6,981 nt of DNA from Alphaproteobacteria bacterium (lineage in GTDB: Bacteria > Pseudomonadota > Alphaproteobacteria > Puniceispirillales > Puniceispirillaceae), in NCBI GenBank assembly GCA_011524805.1, contig WTJO01000029.1, forward strand, positions 1-6,981. The letters run 5' to 3'. A program made the translations under genes and the position numbers. How positions within the stretch are numbered: position 1 is the stretch's first letter; each line of letters starts with the position of its first letter. Below the pieces are notes generated by a model. That model saw only the letters and a list, made by a program, of their open reading frames with translations. It was not told the DNA's origin and made no database searches. Positions 6,524 through 6,981 of the stretch are shown here, piece after piece.

Positions 6524-6538
6524 TCTCTAAATACAGGC

Positions 6539-6544
6539 TATAAT
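6539..6544 (+). promoter_or_regulatory. Consensus -10 box for the rightward unknown gene
   Basis: A perfect TATAAT lies 42 bp upstream of the ATG at 6587. No good TTGACA-like box occurs 16 to 18 bp further upstream; that position is instead occupied by the 16-bp inverted repeat. This would suit a promoter that depends on an activator or is blocked by a repressor. Confidence 0.4.
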
Positions 6545-6586
6545 TCTGGTGAACGATACAGCCACAGATAAAAATCGGGGATAACG

Positions 6587-6981
6587 ATGGCGGCGCGCCA
6601 CCAGAATGATAATGCCACTATGCTGTCGATAGAGTCATTATATCAGCAGTCAGAAGTTGTGCGCACATTAAAGGTCAGCCAGCCTGATGCTACCCGCACC
6701 GCCATGAAGCGGCGGAAACGCTTCAGATTGCCACTTATCACCAGCAAGCCACTTGACAGTTTTCTGTCTGATAATGGCGCAAGCGCTGCATCAGACGGGC
6801 TGGACGGGCTGGTGCTGTCAGGGCTGAAATATCCAGCCGTTGAACAGGATACCACCTTGCCCAAAAGCCTGAATCTGGGGCACGTCAAATCGGCAATTGC
6901 ACAGCATAGCCAACAGAATACTCGCCAGAGCAGCCTTCAGGGCAGAAACGCAGATACGCTCGCAGACACTGATCTACAAAC
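6587..6981 (+). CDS. Unrecognised protein, 5' part only
   Basis: An open frame runs from the ATG at 6587 to the window edge without a stop (131 codons plus two bases). The assignment rests on frame length, a perfect TATAAT upstream and a GGGGAT at 6577-6582 that could serve as Shine-Dalgarno. I do not recognise the protein. Visible traits: no signal peptide or membrane segment; a Ser/Gln-rich start with a possible short helix ('TMLSIESLYQQSEVVRTL', 11-28); a strongly basic patch at about 38-47 (MKRRKRFR); then a polar stretch rich in Ser, Asp, Gln and Asn that looks disordered. The N-terminal part may be a flexible region ahead of a domain outside the window. It is divergent from grpE, where several alphaproteobacteria carry hrcA, but nothing in it resembles HrcA. 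Confidence 0.6.
   Translation, partial: MAARHQNDNATMLSIESLYQQSEVVRTLKVSQPDATRTAMKRRKRFRLPLITSKPLDSFLSDNGASAASDGLDGLVLSGLKYPAVEQDTTLPKSLNLGHVKSAIAQHSQQNTRQSSLQGRNADTLADTDLQ

Noticed and set aside
6643..6888. Minus-strand 81-codon frame at the right edge
   Set aside because: It lies wholly within the plus-strand frame starting at 6587, has no ribosome-binding site I can support, and that plus-strand frame is longer and has a promoter.

Overview
The window is a chromosomal housekeeping segment from a Gram-negative bacterium, most likely an alphaproteobacterium. Three things point there. The heat-shock promoter ahead of dnaK fits the alphaproteobacterial sigma-32 consensus. The chaperone genes are followed by dapB and nth, an order I know from alphaproteobacteria. 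DnaK carries the nucleotide-domain segment typical of Gram-negative DnaKs. Moderate GC and short intergenic gaps would suit a marine lineage of the SAR116 type, but that placement is a guess. I see no insertion sequence, prophage, CRISPR array, tRNA or rRNA.

Layout, left to right. At 3-281 (+) is the 3' end of a small conserved protein of unknown function, convergent with nth (311-955, -), which encodes endonuclease III. Divergent from nth across an 80-bp gap is a DUF2244-type membrane protein (1036-1551, +). It converges on dapB (1548-2357, -), and the two share one CTAG tetranucleotide for their stop codons. dapB, encoding a lysine-pathway reductase, is interrupted by an in-frame TAG near its 5' end. 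Beyond it lies the chaperone block on the minus strand, transcribed grpE (5700-6356), dnaK (3666-5567), dnaJ (2461-3576). At the right edge an unrecognised gene starts at 6587 (+) and runs off the window, divergent from grpE over a 230-bp spacer.

GrpE, DnaK and DnaJ form one folding machine: DnaJ delivers clients and stimulates DnaK ATPase, and GrpE exchanges the nucleotide. Regulation is partly readable. There is a full-consensus sigma-32-type promoter before dnaK, a weaker one before grpE, and a GC-rich hairpin between dnaK and dnaJ that could lower dnaJ output relative to dnaK. No CIRCE operator and no hrcA gene are present.

No new biological system is evident. The observations most worth a second look are the interrupted dapB, a 16-bp inverted repeat just upstream of the -10 box of the unknown divergent gene, the dnaK-dnaJ hairpin, and that unknown gene itself.
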